NCBI RefSeq assembly: GCF_018128545.1
Contig: NZ_JAGSND010000018.1
Coordinates: forward strand, 1 to 63,332
Length of the DNA stretch: 63,332 bases
Origin: Sinanaerobacter chloroacetimidivorans
GTDB taxonomy: Bacteria; Bacillota; Clostridia; Peptostreptococcales; Anaerovoracaceae
Reading direction: 5' to 3'
Shown: piece after piece, positions 8,035 through 17,190 of the stretch
Position numbering within the stretch: the first letter of the stretch is position 1
Layout of the letters: each line of letters starts with the position of its first letter
Notes under the pieces: model-generated
Told to the model about the DNA's origin: nothing
Database searches by the model: none
Seen by the model: only the letters and a program-made list of their open reading frames with translations
Program-made: the position numbers and the translations under genes

Positions 8035-9399
8035 TTGAAATTAATAACAAAGTTGTTCGGACATACATACCAGTTTAAGGATATAAAACAGGTTCTGGCC
8101 AAGGCCAATGAACTGAAATCCGGAGATATTTCAGCAGGTATTGCGGCTGAAGACGCAGCGGAAAGGATCGCCGCCAAAATTGTACTGTCGGATTTAACGC
8201 TGGAAGATCTCAGAATGAATCCTGTGGTTCCCGGTGAAATCGATGAAGTAACCAGAGTGATCGATGCCGATGTGAACGAGACCATCTATAGTGACATTAA
8301 AAATTGGTCTGTTGCTCAACTGAGAGAGTACCTATTGGATACGGAAACCAAAGGAGATCAAATCAGGCGAATCAGCAGAGGCATGACCTCGGAGATGGTT
8401 GCTGCTGCGGCGAAGCTGATGAGCAATCTTGATCTGATTCTCGCGGCTTCCAAAATAAAGGTAACAGCTCACTGCAATACCACCATCGGCCTTCCCGGCA
8501 CTTTGGCCTCCAGGCTTCAGCCCAATCATACCACGGATTCCCCGGAAGGGATTCTGGCAAGTATCAGGGAAGGTCTCTCCTACGGTACAGGAGATGCCAT
8601 CGTAGGATTAAATCCGGTAGACGATTCGGTGGAAGCCACCATGCGATCCCTGAACACCATGTACGAATTTATTGATCAGTGGGAAGTTCCTACACAAATA
8701 TGCGTTTTGGCCCATATTACCACCCAAATGGAAGCCTGCAGAAAGGGTGCGCCCACCCATTGCCTATTTCAGTCCATAGCCGGATCACAGACTGCCAATG
8801 AAGCCTTTGGTATCAACAAAGAGCTTTTGGATGAGGCCTACGCACTGGGACTCAAGTATGGCAAAGGTACAGGTCCCAATATCATGTATTTTGAAACCGG
8901 TCAGGGGTCCGAGCTTTCCTCCAACGGTCATCATGACTCCGACCAGGTAACCATGGAAGCAAGGTGTTACGGGTTGGCAAGGCACTACAGCCCATTCCTG
9001 GTGAACACGGTAGTAGGCTTTATCGGGCCGGAATACCTCTATGACTCCAAGCAGGTCATCAGAGCCGGTCTTGAGGATCATTTCATGGGGAAGCTCACCG
9101 GTATCTCTATGGGCTGTGACGCCTGTTATACCAATCATATGAAAGCCGATCAAAACGACATCGAAAATTTGGCGGTATTGTTGTCTGCAGCAGGCTGTAA
9201 CTATTTTATGGGCATTCCCATGGGAGACGACATCATGCTGAATTATCAATGCACAAGCTACCATGATGTGGCTGCATTGAGAGAAGTTCTGAGAATAAAA
9301 CCACTTCCCGAATTCAATGCCTGGTGCGAAAAAATGGGCATTCTGAAGGACGGAAAGCTGACACCGATGGCTGGTGACGCCAGCATTTTTACAAAGTAG
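8035..9399 (+). CDS. eutB: Ethanolamine ammonia-lyase large subunit EutB
   Basis: 454 residues, TTG start after AAAAGGGGGTG. EutB is the TIM-barrel catalytic subunit of the adenosylcobalamin-dependent lyase that converts ethanolamine to acetaldehyde and ammonia. Conserved EutB stretches are present, among them the substrate/cofactor region GLNPVDDS and the C-terminal LPEFNAWCEKMGI. It works as a complex with EutC, the next gene, inside the microcompartment. Confidence 0.97.
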   Translation: MKLITKLFGHTYQFKDIKQVLAKANELKSGDISAGIAAEDAAERIAAKIVLSDLTLEDLRMNPVVPGEIDEVTRVIDADVNETIYSDIKNWSVAQLREYLLDTETKGDQIRRISRGMTSEMVAAAAKLMSNLDLILAASKIKVTAHCNTTIGLPGTLASRLQPNHTTDSPEGILASIREGLSYGTGDAIVGLNPVDDSVEATMRSLNTMYEFIDQWEVPTQICVLAHITTQMEACRKGAPTHCLFQSIAGSQTANEAFGINKELLDEAYALGLKYGKGTGPNIMYFETGQGSELSSNGHHDSDQVTMEARCYGLARHYSPFLVNTVVGFIGPEYLYDSKQVIRAGLEDHFMGKLTGISMGCDACYTNHMKADQNDIENLAVLLSAAGCNYFMGIPMGDDIMLNYQCTSYHDVAALREVLRIKPLPEFNAWCEKMGILKDGKLTPMAGDASIFTK

Positions 9400-9415
9400 A
9401 AGGGAGGTGGCTGCA

Positions 9416-10315
9416 ATGAATTTAGAAGATAATGTAAAGCTCATCGTAGAGCAGGTTTTAAAAGAAATTGCCATGACAGAAAACAGCAAGGCGCCATCCG
9501 GGAGTTCTGACGAATCAAAGGGTACAGAAACGGGAACAGCGTGTCAGGACTGTGCCGATGTGGCGGACATCTCCGCCGTCGATTTGCAGACCCAGCTTTT
9601 GGTTCCGAATCCAAAGAATAAAGAACTGTATATGGATATGAAGAAATCTACTTCAGCGAGAGTAGGTGTATGGAGAGCGGGTCCCAGACCCCTGACGGAA
9701 ACTCTGCTGAGATTTCGGGCCGACCATGCCGTGGCGCAGGATTCTGTCATGGGAGAAATATCGGAAGAAGATGCAGTGAAATATAAAATGCTTTATGTAA
9801 AATCCGCTTGCAGGGACAAGGATGAATATCTGACAAGGCCGGAAAGGGGCAGAATCCTGGATGACGAAAGCCTGGATACAATTCGGAAAGAATGTGAGAA
9901 AAGGCCTCAGGTTCAGATCGTGGTTGCTGATGGATTGTCAAGCAAGGCCGTGGAAGCCAACATTCCGAATCTGTATCCGGCATTATTGCAGGGACTGCAG
10001 TCGATGGGGATCAAACTGGGAACACCGCTTATGGCAAAATATGCAAGGGTAGGGCTGATGGATGCCATTGGAGAGGCCATTCAACCGGAAGTGTGTCTGA
10101 TCCTTATCGGGGAAAGACCGGGTCTGGGAACGGCAGAAAGCATGAGTGCCTATATTGCCTACAACCCGAGACTGGGGATGATCGAAAGCGAGAGGACCGT
10201 ATTAAGCAATATTCATAAGGGCGGAACCCCGGCAGTGGAAGCCGGAGCTCATATTGCAACCCTGGTAAAGAGAATTCTGGATGCGAAAGCTTCCGGAGTC
10301 AATTTAAAAATATAA
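9416..10315 (+). CDS. eutC: Ethanolamine ammonia-lyase small subunit EutC
   Basis: 299 residues. EutC binds the adenosylcobalamin with EutB. The N-terminal 20 residues form an amphipathic helix (NLEDNVKLIVEQVLKEI) of the kind that targets cargo to the shell. It is followed by a low-complexity linker and the EutC core from about 60 (RVGVWRAGPRP, VVADGLSSKAVEAN, IGERPGLGTAES). The start at 9416 follows GGGAGGTGG; the longer frame would overlap eutB. Confidence 0.96.
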   Translation: MNLEDNVKLIVEQVLKEIAMTENSKAPSGSSDESKGTETGTACQDCADVADISAVDLQTQLLVPNPKNKELYMDMKKSTSARVGVWRAGPRPLTETLLRFRADHAVAQDSVMGEISEEDAVKYKMLYVKSACRDKDEYLTRPERGRILDDESLDTIRKECEKRPQVQIVVADGLSSKAVEANIPNLYPALLQGLQSMGIKLGTPLMAKYARVGLMDAIGEAIQPEVCLILIGERPGLGTAESMSAYIAYNPRLGMIESERTVLSNIHKGGTPAVEAGAHIATLVKRILDAKASGVNLKI

Positions 10316-10334
10316 CAGAGGAGGTGCCAGATAC

Positions 10335-10994
10335 ATGTTGATTGAGCCTATCAAACCACAGGTTTTAGCAGTAAGACTGATCCCCAATGTATCACCGGAT
10401 TTAGGAAAAGAGCTGGGTCTAACCGCAGATCAAAGATCGATAGGAATGATTACCGCAACCATAGATGATGCCACTTATACGGCGTTGGATGAGGCAACAA
10501 AAAGAGCAGAGGTAGAAGTTGTTTACGCAAAGAGCTTTTATGCCGGTTCAGGCCACGCCTCAGGGCCGAGAAGCGGTGAAATCATAGGGATTCTTGCGGG
10601 GCCTAATCCGGCTGAAGTAAGAGCCGGTATCGATGCCTGTATCGATACCCTGGAAAATGAAGCTTTCTTTTATACCCATGACGGAGGAGATACGGCCTGG
10701 TATGCACACACCATTTCCAGAACGGGGAGCTATCTTTCCAAGGCCTGCGGTATTCCGGAAGGAGATCCCATTGCTTATCTCATTGCCTGCCCCCTGGAAG
10801 CCATGTTCGGCCTGGATGCTGCCTTAAAAGCAGCGGAGGTGGATATGAAGGTATTCTATGGTCCTCCATCGGAGACAAATTTTGGCGGTGCATTGCTCCA
10901 CGGCTCTCAAAGTGCCTGCAAAGCAGCTTGCGAGGCATTTCAGAATGCGGTTATCGACGTGGCTTTAAATCCCTTGAAATATTTAGGCGGTTGA
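10335..10994 (+). CDS. eutL: BMC-T shell protein EutL
   Basis: 219 residues made of two tandem BMC-like domains. The trimeric pseudohexamer has a gated central pore. Sequence landmarks are LAVRLIPNVSPDL at the N-terminus, the GSGHASGPRSGE loop near 75 and the TNFGGALLHGSQSACKAACEAF segment near 185. It follows eutC in the same operon with GAGGTG upstream of the ATG. Confidence 0.95.
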   Translation: MLIEPIKPQVLAVRLIPNVSPDLGKELGLTADQRSIGMITATIDDATYTALDEATKRAEVEVVYAKSFYAGSGHASGPRSGEIIGILAGPNPAEVRAGIDACIDTLENEAFFYTHDGGDTAWYAHTISRTGSYLSKACGIPEGDPIAYLIACPLEAMFGLDAALKAAEVDMKVFYGPPSETNFGGALLHGSQSACKAACEAFQNAVIDVALNPLKYLGG

Positions 10995-11009
10995 GACGAG
11001 GTGATGTAA

Positions 11010-12509
11010 TTGGAACTTGACAGAGATCTAGCTACACTCCAGGAGGTCAGAAATCTTGTGAATGCGGCAAAGAAAGCGCAGGATATCTTAAAAAATTTTT
11101 CCCAGGAACAGGTGGACCAGATCTGCCTGGCCATTGCGGAGGCAGGCGAAAGAAATTCCTGCATGCTGGCGGAATCGGCAGTTTCAGAAACAGGAATGGG
11201 GAAATATGAGGATAAGTGTTTTAAAAACTATTTTGCTTCCAAAGTTCTTTATGACTACATAAAAGACATGAAGACCGTGGGAATCATCCGGAAAAATGAT
11301 GCGGAGAAGGTTTGGGAGGTTGCAGAGCCGGTAGGTGTCATAGCCGGCATTATTCCAACCACAAATCCCACTTCAACGGTAATCTACAAAGCCATGATTG
11401 CGTTGAAGACAAGAAATACCATCGTATTTTCGCCCCATCCTTCTGCGGCTGCCTGTACCAAAGAAGCAGCCAGAATTGTGCATGAGGCGGCAATCAAGGC
11501 GGGCGCCCCGGAAGGCTGCATCGGATGCATCACGATGCCCTCATTGGAAGGTACCCAGGAATTAATGAAGCACAAGCATACGGCTATGATCCTGGCAACG
11601 GGTGGCAGCGCTCTTGTGAAGGCGGCCTATTCAAGCGGGAAACCGGCTCTCGGAGTAGGACCAGGGAATGTTCCTGCATTTGTTCACAGAAGTGCGGAAC
11701 TATCGAAGGCTGCAGAACATATTCTCATGGGAAAGACCTTTGACAACGGAACCATCTGCGCTTCGGAGCAGGCTATCGTTGCTGAAGAATGCATCTCGGA
11801 AAAGCTCATGGCGGAGCTGGTGAATCGGGGGGGCCATTTCCTGACCAAAGAAGAGACCGAGAAGGTCTCTCGTGTGGTGATTCTGCCATCTCATGGGGTG
11901 AATCCGAAGGTTGTGGGAAAACCGCCCCAGTTTATCGCAGAGCTTGCGGGGATTTCCGTTCCTTCCACGGCTAAATGTCTCATTGCTCCGCTTTTCGGCG
12001 TAGGACCTCAGTGGCCTTTATCCTATGAAAAGCTCTCGACCGTATTGGGATATTATACGGTAAAGGACTGGCACGAGGGATGCGAGCGGTGTATTCAACT
12101 GTTAGAAATTGGAGGGATCGGTCATAGCCTTGCCATCCATTGTACAGATATGGAGGTCATTACGGAATTCGTCTTAAAGAAACCGATTTTCAGAATTCTG
12201 ATCAACACTCCTGCTGCCCTTGGAGGGGTTGGGGCTACCACCAATCTTGCACCGTCCTTTACGTTGGGCTGCGGTACCTGGGGAGGATCCAGCGTTTCGG
12301 AGAATGTAACACCAATGCATCTGCTGAATATAAAAAGGGCAGCCTGGCATACGGGAGTTCCGGAGCTTCCCAGGGGATTTGTGAAGCCCAGGGATTCTGC
12401 AGATGAGCAGGTTCCCTGTCCATCCGATGGTACAGGAATCGCAGGAATCAATGAAAAAGTCATTGCGGATATTATCGCGGAAGTCATAAAAGCGTTACAT
12501 AAAAAGTAA
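11010..12509 (+). CDS. eutE: Acetaldehyde dehydrogenase (CoA-acylating) EutE
   Basis: 499 residues, TTG start after GAGGTGATG. It oxidises acetaldehyde to acetyl-CoA with NAD. The aldehyde dehydrogenase fold shows the catalytic Cys near 250 in GTICASEQ and a Gly-rich NAD loop (ATGGSALVKAAYSSG). The first about 30 residues form an amphipathic helix plus linker, fitting a shell-targeting peptide. It takes the toxic product of EutBC and passes acetyl-CoA to the PduL-type transacylase. Confidence 0.95.
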   Translation: MELDRDLATLQEVRNLVNAAKKAQDILKNFSQEQVDQICLAIAEAGERNSCMLAESAVSETGMGKYEDKCFKNYFASKVLYDYIKDMKTVGIIRKNDAEKVWEVAEPVGVIAGIIPTTNPTSTVIYKAMIALKTRNTIVFSPHPSAAACTKEAARIVHEAAIKAGAPEGCIGCITMPSLEGTQELMKHKHTAMILATGGSALVKAAYSSGKPALGVGPGNVPAFVHRSAELSKAAEHILMGKTFDNGTICASEQAIVAEECISEKLMAELVNRGGHFLTKEETEKVSRVVILPSHGVNPKVVGKPPQFIAELAGISVPSTAKCLIAPLFGVGPQWPLSYEKLSTVLGYYTVKDWHEGCERCIQLLEIGGIGHSLAIHCTDMEVITEFVLKKPIFRILINTPAALGGVGATTNLAPSFTLGCGTWGGSSVSENVTPMHLLNIKRAAWHTGVPELPRGFVKPRDSADEQVPCPSDGTGIAGINEKVIADIIAEVIKALHKK

Positions 12510-12539
12510 CCGGTTTAAATTGAGAAGGAGGAACCAGAA

Positions 12540-12827
12540 ATGGAAAAGACAATTGCTTTAGGAATGATCGAGACGAAAGGTCTCATTGCCTCCATCGAGG
12601 CCATGGACCAGATGTTGAAGGCTGCTAATGTAAAGATTGCAGGGAAAGAACATGTAACCGGCGGTTATGTTGCAGTAATGGTCAGAGGAGATGTGGGTGC
12701 AGTGAAAGCGGCGGTGGATGCCGGTGCGGCGGCAGCTCAAAGAGTGGGAGAGCTCATCAGTGTTCATGTAATCCCAAGACCTCATATGGAAGTGGAAGGC
12801 ATCTTGCCGGTAGGAGATAATAAATAG
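12540..12827 (+). CDS. eutM: BMC-H shell protein EutM (second copy)
   Basis: 95 residues, a single BMC domain closely related to the product at 6237 (shared [17 protein letters not shown] and VHVIPRPH) but without its charged tail. This is the canonical EutM length. GAGAAGGAGG precedes the ATG. Two EutM-like hexamers in one locus would allow facets with two pore types or a scaffold plus a functional variant. Confidence 0.94.
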   Translation: MEKTIALGMIETKGLIASIEAMDQMLKAANVKIAGKEHVTGGYVAVMVRGDVGAVKAAVDAGAAAAQRVGELISVHVIPRPHMEVEGILPVGDNK

Positions 12828-12905
12828 ATCTGCGGAGCGAACACTGAAAATAATGAATAAAAGGTTTGTTCAGTGCGGATAAATCTCGCGAAAGTGGTGA
12901 TGAAC

Positions 12906-14354
12906 TTGATCGTAACAGAAGCGGATCTTAGGGCCAATTGGTATAAGGATAAAAAAACGATGATCAAAATACCGCCGGGCAGTGTTATCACGCCTCCGGC
13001 ACGGGAATTTCTTAAAAATAAAGGGATTTCGGTGGAGATTGAAGGAGAAGGTATTTTGGATTTTACCGGATTGACTTACAATTCGTCAATTCATAGTGCC
13101 AAGGCTGTCCCGGCGGCTCCGCCGGTATCCGGTATCAATGCTGTTCCGGCAAGCCGCCCGGCACCCGGTATCAATGGCGGTTCGGCAAGCCGCCCGGCAG
13201 CTCATGAAAGGCCGGTACCGGTCAGCCCTCAGCCTCATGGCCTGCAAGAGAAAAAAACAGAATATATGACCCACTTAAGAGGAAATCAGCTTGTATTGAA
13301 ATCAAATCCGATTATCCGATTCCGAGGAGAACTGGATTCCTTTCTGTCTCAGCTTGTGGAGACCCAACTGTGGTTTCAGGAAAAAGGATTCACCGGAATG
13401 GCGGAGAAACTGGAGGAAGTGGTGGTTTTTGCAAGGAATTTGATGCAAGCCGAGGTCGGCAATAAGGAATTTGTCTTTCTGAAAGTTTTTGGATTTGACC
13501 AGGCAGAGCTGCGGGAAGTCAGTCATAATCCGATGAAATATTTCGGAGTAAACCATTCCTTTGTGTCGAGGAAACACGGAATCAGTGTGGCAAAGCTGCA
13601 CGTTCTCCGCGCAAAATCCAGAGAAGTGGAATTGGCCGCCATCGCTGCCTTTGTGTCCAAGGAGGGGAAATGTGAACGGGAAGACCTCATAACCGGATGC
13701 AATCGTCTGTCCAGCATTCTTTATATTCTGGTTTGTATGGAGAAAGCCAGAATCAGGGATGAGGCAGCACAGGTGACAGTATTTGAAGTCAACATCGGTG
13801 TATCCAACAGGCATGTCCACTTGAGCAGGGAGGACCTGGAAGCGCTCTTCGGGAAAGGATACGAACTGAAAAAAATAAAAGATCTGTCCCAGCCCGGTCA
13901 GTTTGCTGCGGAAGAAACGGTGACCCTTCGGGGTCCCAAGGGCAGTATTGAAAAGGTACGGATCTTAGGGCCGGTAAGAAAAGAATCCCAGGTAGAGCTC
14001 AGTGTATCAGATAGTATAAAGTTGGGAATCCAGGCTCCCGTAAGGAATTCAGGAGATGTAGAAGGCACTCCGGGAATTATTTTAACCAGTCAGAATAATA
14101 AACTAGAGCTAAAAAAAGGCGTAATTATAGCGAAAAGGCATTTACACCTGGACCCGGGAACGGCAAAAAAGATGGGCCTGCAGGACAAAGACTTGATCAA
14201 TGTATCTTTAAAAACAAAACGGCCAATCAGATTGGATCAGGTAGCGGTAAGAGTCAGCGATACGTATAAAACCGATTTACATATTGATCTTGACGAAGCC
14301 AATGCTGCCCTGGCCAAAAACGGAGATAAGGCAGTTTTGATATGGGAGGCTTGA
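12906..14354 (+). CDS. EutT corrinoid adenosyltransferase fused to PduL phosphotransacylase
   Basis: 482 residues from the TTG at 12906, chosen because GTGGTGATGAAC is spaced as in the eutE and eutQ starts. The other frame start is a GTG at 12873. Residues 1-290 resemble EutT (N-terminal IVTEADLRANW, PGSVITPPAREFLKNKG, then the Cob_adeno_trans-like THLRGNQLV-NPIIRFRGELDSF region). A Pro/Ser-rich linker (about 58-118) contains two imperfect copies of a GIN..SASRPA unit. Residues 295-482 are PduL-type, with the zinc-binding NRHVHLS near 301 and KRHLHLD near 409. One protein would make adenosylcobalamin for EutBC and convert acetyl-CoA to acetyl-phosphate while recycling CoA. In most described eut loci the two activities are on separate genes. 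Confidence 0.88.
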   Translation: MIVTEADLRANWYKDKKTMIKIPPGSVITPPAREFLKNKGISVEIEGEGILDFTGLTYNSSIHSAKAVPAAPPVSGINAVPASRPAPGINGGSASRPAAHERPVPVSPQPHGLQEKKTEYMTHLRGNQLVLKSNPIIRFRGELDSFLSQLVETQLWFQEKGFTGMAEKLEEVVVFARNLMQAEVGNKEFVFLKVFGFDQAELREVSHNPMKYFGVNHSFVSRKHGISVAKLHVLRAKSREVELAAIAAFVSKEGKCEREDLITGCNRLSSILYILVCMEKARIRDEAAQVTVFEVNIGVSNRHVHLSREDLEALFGKGYELKKIKDLSQPGQFAAEETVTLRGPKGSIEKVRILGPVRKESQVELSVSDSIKLGIQAPVRNSGDVEGTPGIILTSQNNKLELKKGVIIAKRHLHLDPGTAKKMGLQDKDLINVSLKTKRPIRLDQVAVRVSDTYKTDLHIDLDEANAALAKNGDKAVLIWEA

Positions 14355-14355
14355 T

Positions 14356-14994
14356 ATGGAACAGGAAATCATTGCAGCCCTGGTAAAATTAATCATGACG
14401 GATCCAAGATTTCTGGAACTGATGAAGGGGGAACCTCAGAAAGAGAAGGAGGATCTGATACTGATCGAAAAGAAGGAAACCTATGACAAACTTCCGCAAG
14501 ATTGCAAAGCCGCTGTGTATTGTCAGGAATTCTGCCAGGGGAATCATGGATTTTTAAGTGACGAGGAAGCGGTAAACGGGAAATGGAAAAATCTGAAGCT
14601 TTATAACCCATCTTTCAATTTTATTGCAAAGCTTGCACTGGGTCTGGCAGATGAACCGATCCTGAAGCTGTTTCAGAATCAATTACTAGAAGGCAAAGGA
14701 AACCTGGAGCTGATCCATGTCAGCAATCTATCGGAAATAAAATCGGAGTCCTATAGGAACCTGTTCCTGGCCTATCTGGAAACGATAAAAAGCTTTGGAA
14801 TAAAGGTGTCCGGAGCTGCGGACTTTCGGGACACAAGACTCTGGGAGAAACGGGCTTTGACGGAAAAGGATCTGCTGGACATGGAACCGGGTATCGTCAT
14901 TACAGTAGATAGCAAATGTATCGTGACGTCTCTTGCTGCCGATCTGGCCGGAAGAAAGGGGATACAAATTTGTCGTAAAGGAGAAGTAAGATGA
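14356..14994 (+). CDS. Small eut-associated protein of unknown role
   Basis: 212 residues. It resembles the uncharacterised ethanolamine utilisation protein found between pduL and eutN in Firmicute eut operons. Residues 1-25 form an amphipathic helix ending in DPRFLELMKG, like a shell-targeting peptide. The body has a flavoprotein/Rossmann-like C-terminal part (PGIVITVDSKCIVTSLAADLAGRKGI). It starts 1 base after the upstream stop and overlaps eutN by 4 bases, so it is translationally coupled to both. Its function is not known. Confidence 0.75.
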   Translation: MEQEIIAALVKLIMTDPRFLELMKGEPQKEKEDLILIEKKETYDKLPQDCKAAVYCQEFCQGNHGFLSDEEAVNGKWKNLKLYNPSFNFIAKLALGLADEPILKLFQNQLLEGKGNLELIHVSNLSEIKSESYRNLFLAYLETIKSFGIKVSGAADFRDTRLWEKRALTEKDLLDMEPGIVITVDSKCIVTSLAADLAGRKGIQICRKGEVR

Positions 14995-15284
14995 TTTTGG
15001 CAAAGGTGGTAGGTCAAATCTGGTCTACAAGAAAAGAAGAAGCGCTCCGGGGTATCAAATTTCTGGTTGTACAGCCGATTAACCTTTCCTTTGATTCCGG
15101 AGGAAACGTCACGGAAGTCACCGACTTCGGGAATACCATGGTAGCCGGTGACCGAATCGGCGCCGGAGAAGGGGATGTTGTCATGGTAGTATCCGGTTCT
15201 TCCGCCCGGCAATCAGAAGGTGATACCCATTTGCCAATTGATGCCAACATCGTTGGGATCGTGGATTCGGAGATGTTTCAATAA
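14991..15284 (+). CDS. eutN: BMC-P vertex protein EutN
   Basis: 97 residues, EutN/CcmL family, forming pentamers that close the vertices of the shell. Landmarks are MILAKVVGQIWSTRKE at the start, the AGDRIGAGEGDVVMVVSGSSAR core and the D(A/T)NIVGIVD end. It overlaps the upstream gene by 4 bases, and its stop overlaps the pduS-like ATG. Confidence 0.95.
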   Translation: MILAKVVGQIWSTRKEEALRGIKFLVVQPINLSFDSGGNVTEVTDFGNTMVAGDRIGAGEGDVVMVVSGSSARQSEGDTHLPIDANIVGIVDSEMFQ

Positions 15285-16627
15285 TGAAAAAAGAAGAAAT
15301 TCTTAAGAAAATTGAAGATTACGGTGTGGTGGGCTCCGGCGGAGCCGGTTTTCCTACGCACATCAAGTACAGGACCAAGGCGGAAACCGTCATTGTCAAT
15401 CTTGCAGAATGTGAACCATTGCTCAGAGTGGATCAGCAATTGGCGGAACGTTATGGAGAGGATCTGGTCGAAGGTCTGGAATGTGCCATGACGGCAGTGG
15501 ATGCGGGGGAAGGCATTATTGCCTTGAAGGAGAAGTACCGAAAAGCGGTACAGAAATTGGAGCCATTGCTTAATGACAGGATGAGGATTTTTTATCTCAG
15601 AGATGTTTACCCGGCCGGGGATGAGTTTATAACGATCAAAATGGCAACGGGAAAATCAGTACCTCCTGCTTCCATTCCCATTTCAATTGGGGTGGTGGTA
15701 AGCAATGCGCAAACCCTGATCAATGTAGCCCGGGCCATGAAGGGCCAGCCGGTAGTGACCAGAACCATTACGGTAACCGGAAATGTAAAAAATCCCGTTA
15801 CCGTTACTGTTCCCATAGGAATCAGCTATAGGCAGCTACTGGAGATGACAGGAAATGATATCTCCGGAGAGGACGCTTATATTGACGGCGGGCCTTTTAT
15901 GGGGAAAATGCTCACAGACCTGGACAGCACTGTAACGAAAACCAGCGGAGGCCTGGTGGTTTTGCCAAAAGATCATGTTCTGGTAAAAATCAAAACACAA
16001 CCCATGTCGCACATCCTGAGAGTGGCAAGGACGGTATGTGAGCAATGTCAGCTCTGCACGGATTTATGTCCGCGAAACATCATCGGCCATAGGGACTTAA
16101 AGCCTCATATGAGCATACGGGCGGTGAATTATGGGAAAATGACACAGAGCCAGACCATAAAGGGGGCGATTCTATGCTCGGATTGCGGAGTCTGTGAACT
16201 CTATAGCTGCCCTGTAAATATCTCTCCGCGCAGAGTCAATCAGGCTATCAAACAGGAACTGGTGAGTCTGGGAATCAAATATGAGGGTGTTCTGAGCAAC
16301 GAAGACCCCTTATGGAATGCCAGACTTGTACCATCCAGGCAAATTGCAAACCGCGCAGGCTTAAAGAATTACTACCACTTGGATGCTCCGCTTCTGGAAG
16401 ACCTTCCGGATGTCCATAAAGTGAGAATCAATCTGAAGCAGCATGTGGGGGTGCCTTCTGAACCTGTGGTCCTGCCGGGGGATCCGGTGAAAAAAGGGGA
16501 TTTGATCGCCAGAATCAAGAAAGGACAATTGGGAGCCAATCTTCATGCAAGTATAGACGGTGTCGTCAGCAAAATCAATGATAAAGAAATAACCATTGAG
16601 AAGGGCGGTGAAGAGGAATGGAAATAA
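15284..16627 (+). CDS. pduS: PduS-like RnfC-type flavoprotein, cobalamin/electron reductase
   Basis: 447 residues. An N-terminal GSGGAGFPTH motif (17-26) marks the RnfC/PduS flavin-NADH fold. Two [4Fe-4S] sites follow: CEQCQLCTDLCP near 253 and CSDCGVCELYSCP near 299. The C-terminus is a barrel-sandwich domain (about 385-447). In Pdu compartments PduS reduces cob(III/II)alamin for the adenosyltransferase and may pass electrons to the shell protein PduT. Here it sits next to a PduT-like gene, overlapping it by 10 bases. It is a Pdu-type component inside a eut operon. Confidence 0.88.
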   Translation: MKKEEILKKIEDYGVVGSGGAGFPTHIKYRTKAETVIVNLAECEPLLRVDQQLAERYGEDLVEGLECAMTAVDAGEGIIALKEKYRKAVQKLEPLLNDRMRIFYLRDVYPAGDEFITIKMATGKSVPPASIPISIGVVVSNAQTLINVARAMKGQPVVTRTITVTGNVKNPVTVTVPIGISYRQLLEMTGNDISGEDAYIDGGPFMGKMLTDLDSTVTKTSGGLVVLPKDHVLVKIKTQPMSHILRVARTVCEQCQLCTDLCPRNIIGHRDLKPHMSIRAVNYGKMTQSQTIKGAILCSDCGVCELYSCPVNISPRRVNQAIKQELVSLGIKYEGVLSNEDPLWNARLVPSRQIANRAGLKNYYHLDAPLLEDLPDVHKVRINLKQHVGVPSEPVVLPGDPVKKGDLIARIKKGQLGANLHASIDGVVSKINDKEITIEKGGEEEWK

Positions 16628-17169
16628 ATGCTATCGGCATGGTTGAATTTAATAGTATCGCACAGGGAATCGACAGCACCGACGCCATGTGCAAGGTAGC
16701 GGACATAACCTTACTGGTCAGCAAAACGGTCTGTCCCGGTAAATATATCAGCATCGTGGCGGGAGATACCTCCGGTGTCCAGCAAGCGGTAAGAATGGGA
16801 GAGGAGAAGGCCCCGGAATGCTTGGTAGACAGTTTTATGATTCCCAATATCCATCCTTCTTTGATTCCGGCCATAGCGGGAACGGCCACCGTAGAAAATT
16901 GCAGAGCCATTGGAATCATTGAGACCTTTAGTGTAGCCACCCTGATAGAGGCTGCCGATGCGGCATTAAAAACAGGAGAAGTAGAGCCTTTACGAGTCCA
17001 TATCGCCTTCGGCATCGGAGGAAAAGCCTACGTAGTTCTCACTGGTGACGTGGCTTCGGTAAAGGCAGCTGTTTCCGAAGGAAGTAGACTGGCAGGCGAG
17101 AGGGGCCAGCTTGTAAGGGATATTGTGATCCCCAGGCCTCACCCGATGCTGCTTGAAAATCTGATTTAG
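16618..17169 (+). CDS. pduT: PduT-like tandem BMC shell protein with likely Fe-S pore
   Basis: 183 residues, two BMC domains (1-90 and 95-183). In PduT a trimer binds one [4Fe-4S] cluster through Cys38 of each chain at the pore. Here Cys39 in SKTVCPGKY falls in the same loop. Together with the overlapping PduS-like gene this gives a plausible route for electrons across the shell. The ATG lies within the pduS end (ATGGAAATAA), which suggests coupled synthesis at a fixed ratio. Confidence 0.87.
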   Translation: MEINAIGMVEFNSIAQGIDSTDAMCKVADITLLVSKTVCPGKYISIVAGDTSGVQQAVRMGEEKAPECLVDSFMIPNIHPSLIPAIAGTATVENCRAIGIIETFSVATLIEAADAALKTGEVEPLRVHIAFGIGGKAYVVLTGDVASVKAAVSEGSRLAGERGQLVRDIVIPRPHPMLLENLI

Positions 17170-17190
17170 TATCATACAGAGGTGATAGAA

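Noticed and set aside
12873..12905. Extended GTG start of the EutT-PduL gene
   Set aside because: No ribosome site at the spacing used by neighbouring genes; the TTG at 12906 has one and matches the EutT N-terminus.
15284..16627. RnfC of a full Rnf complex
   Set aside because: No rnfDGEAB neighbours; position beside a PduT-like gene inside the eut operon supports PduS.
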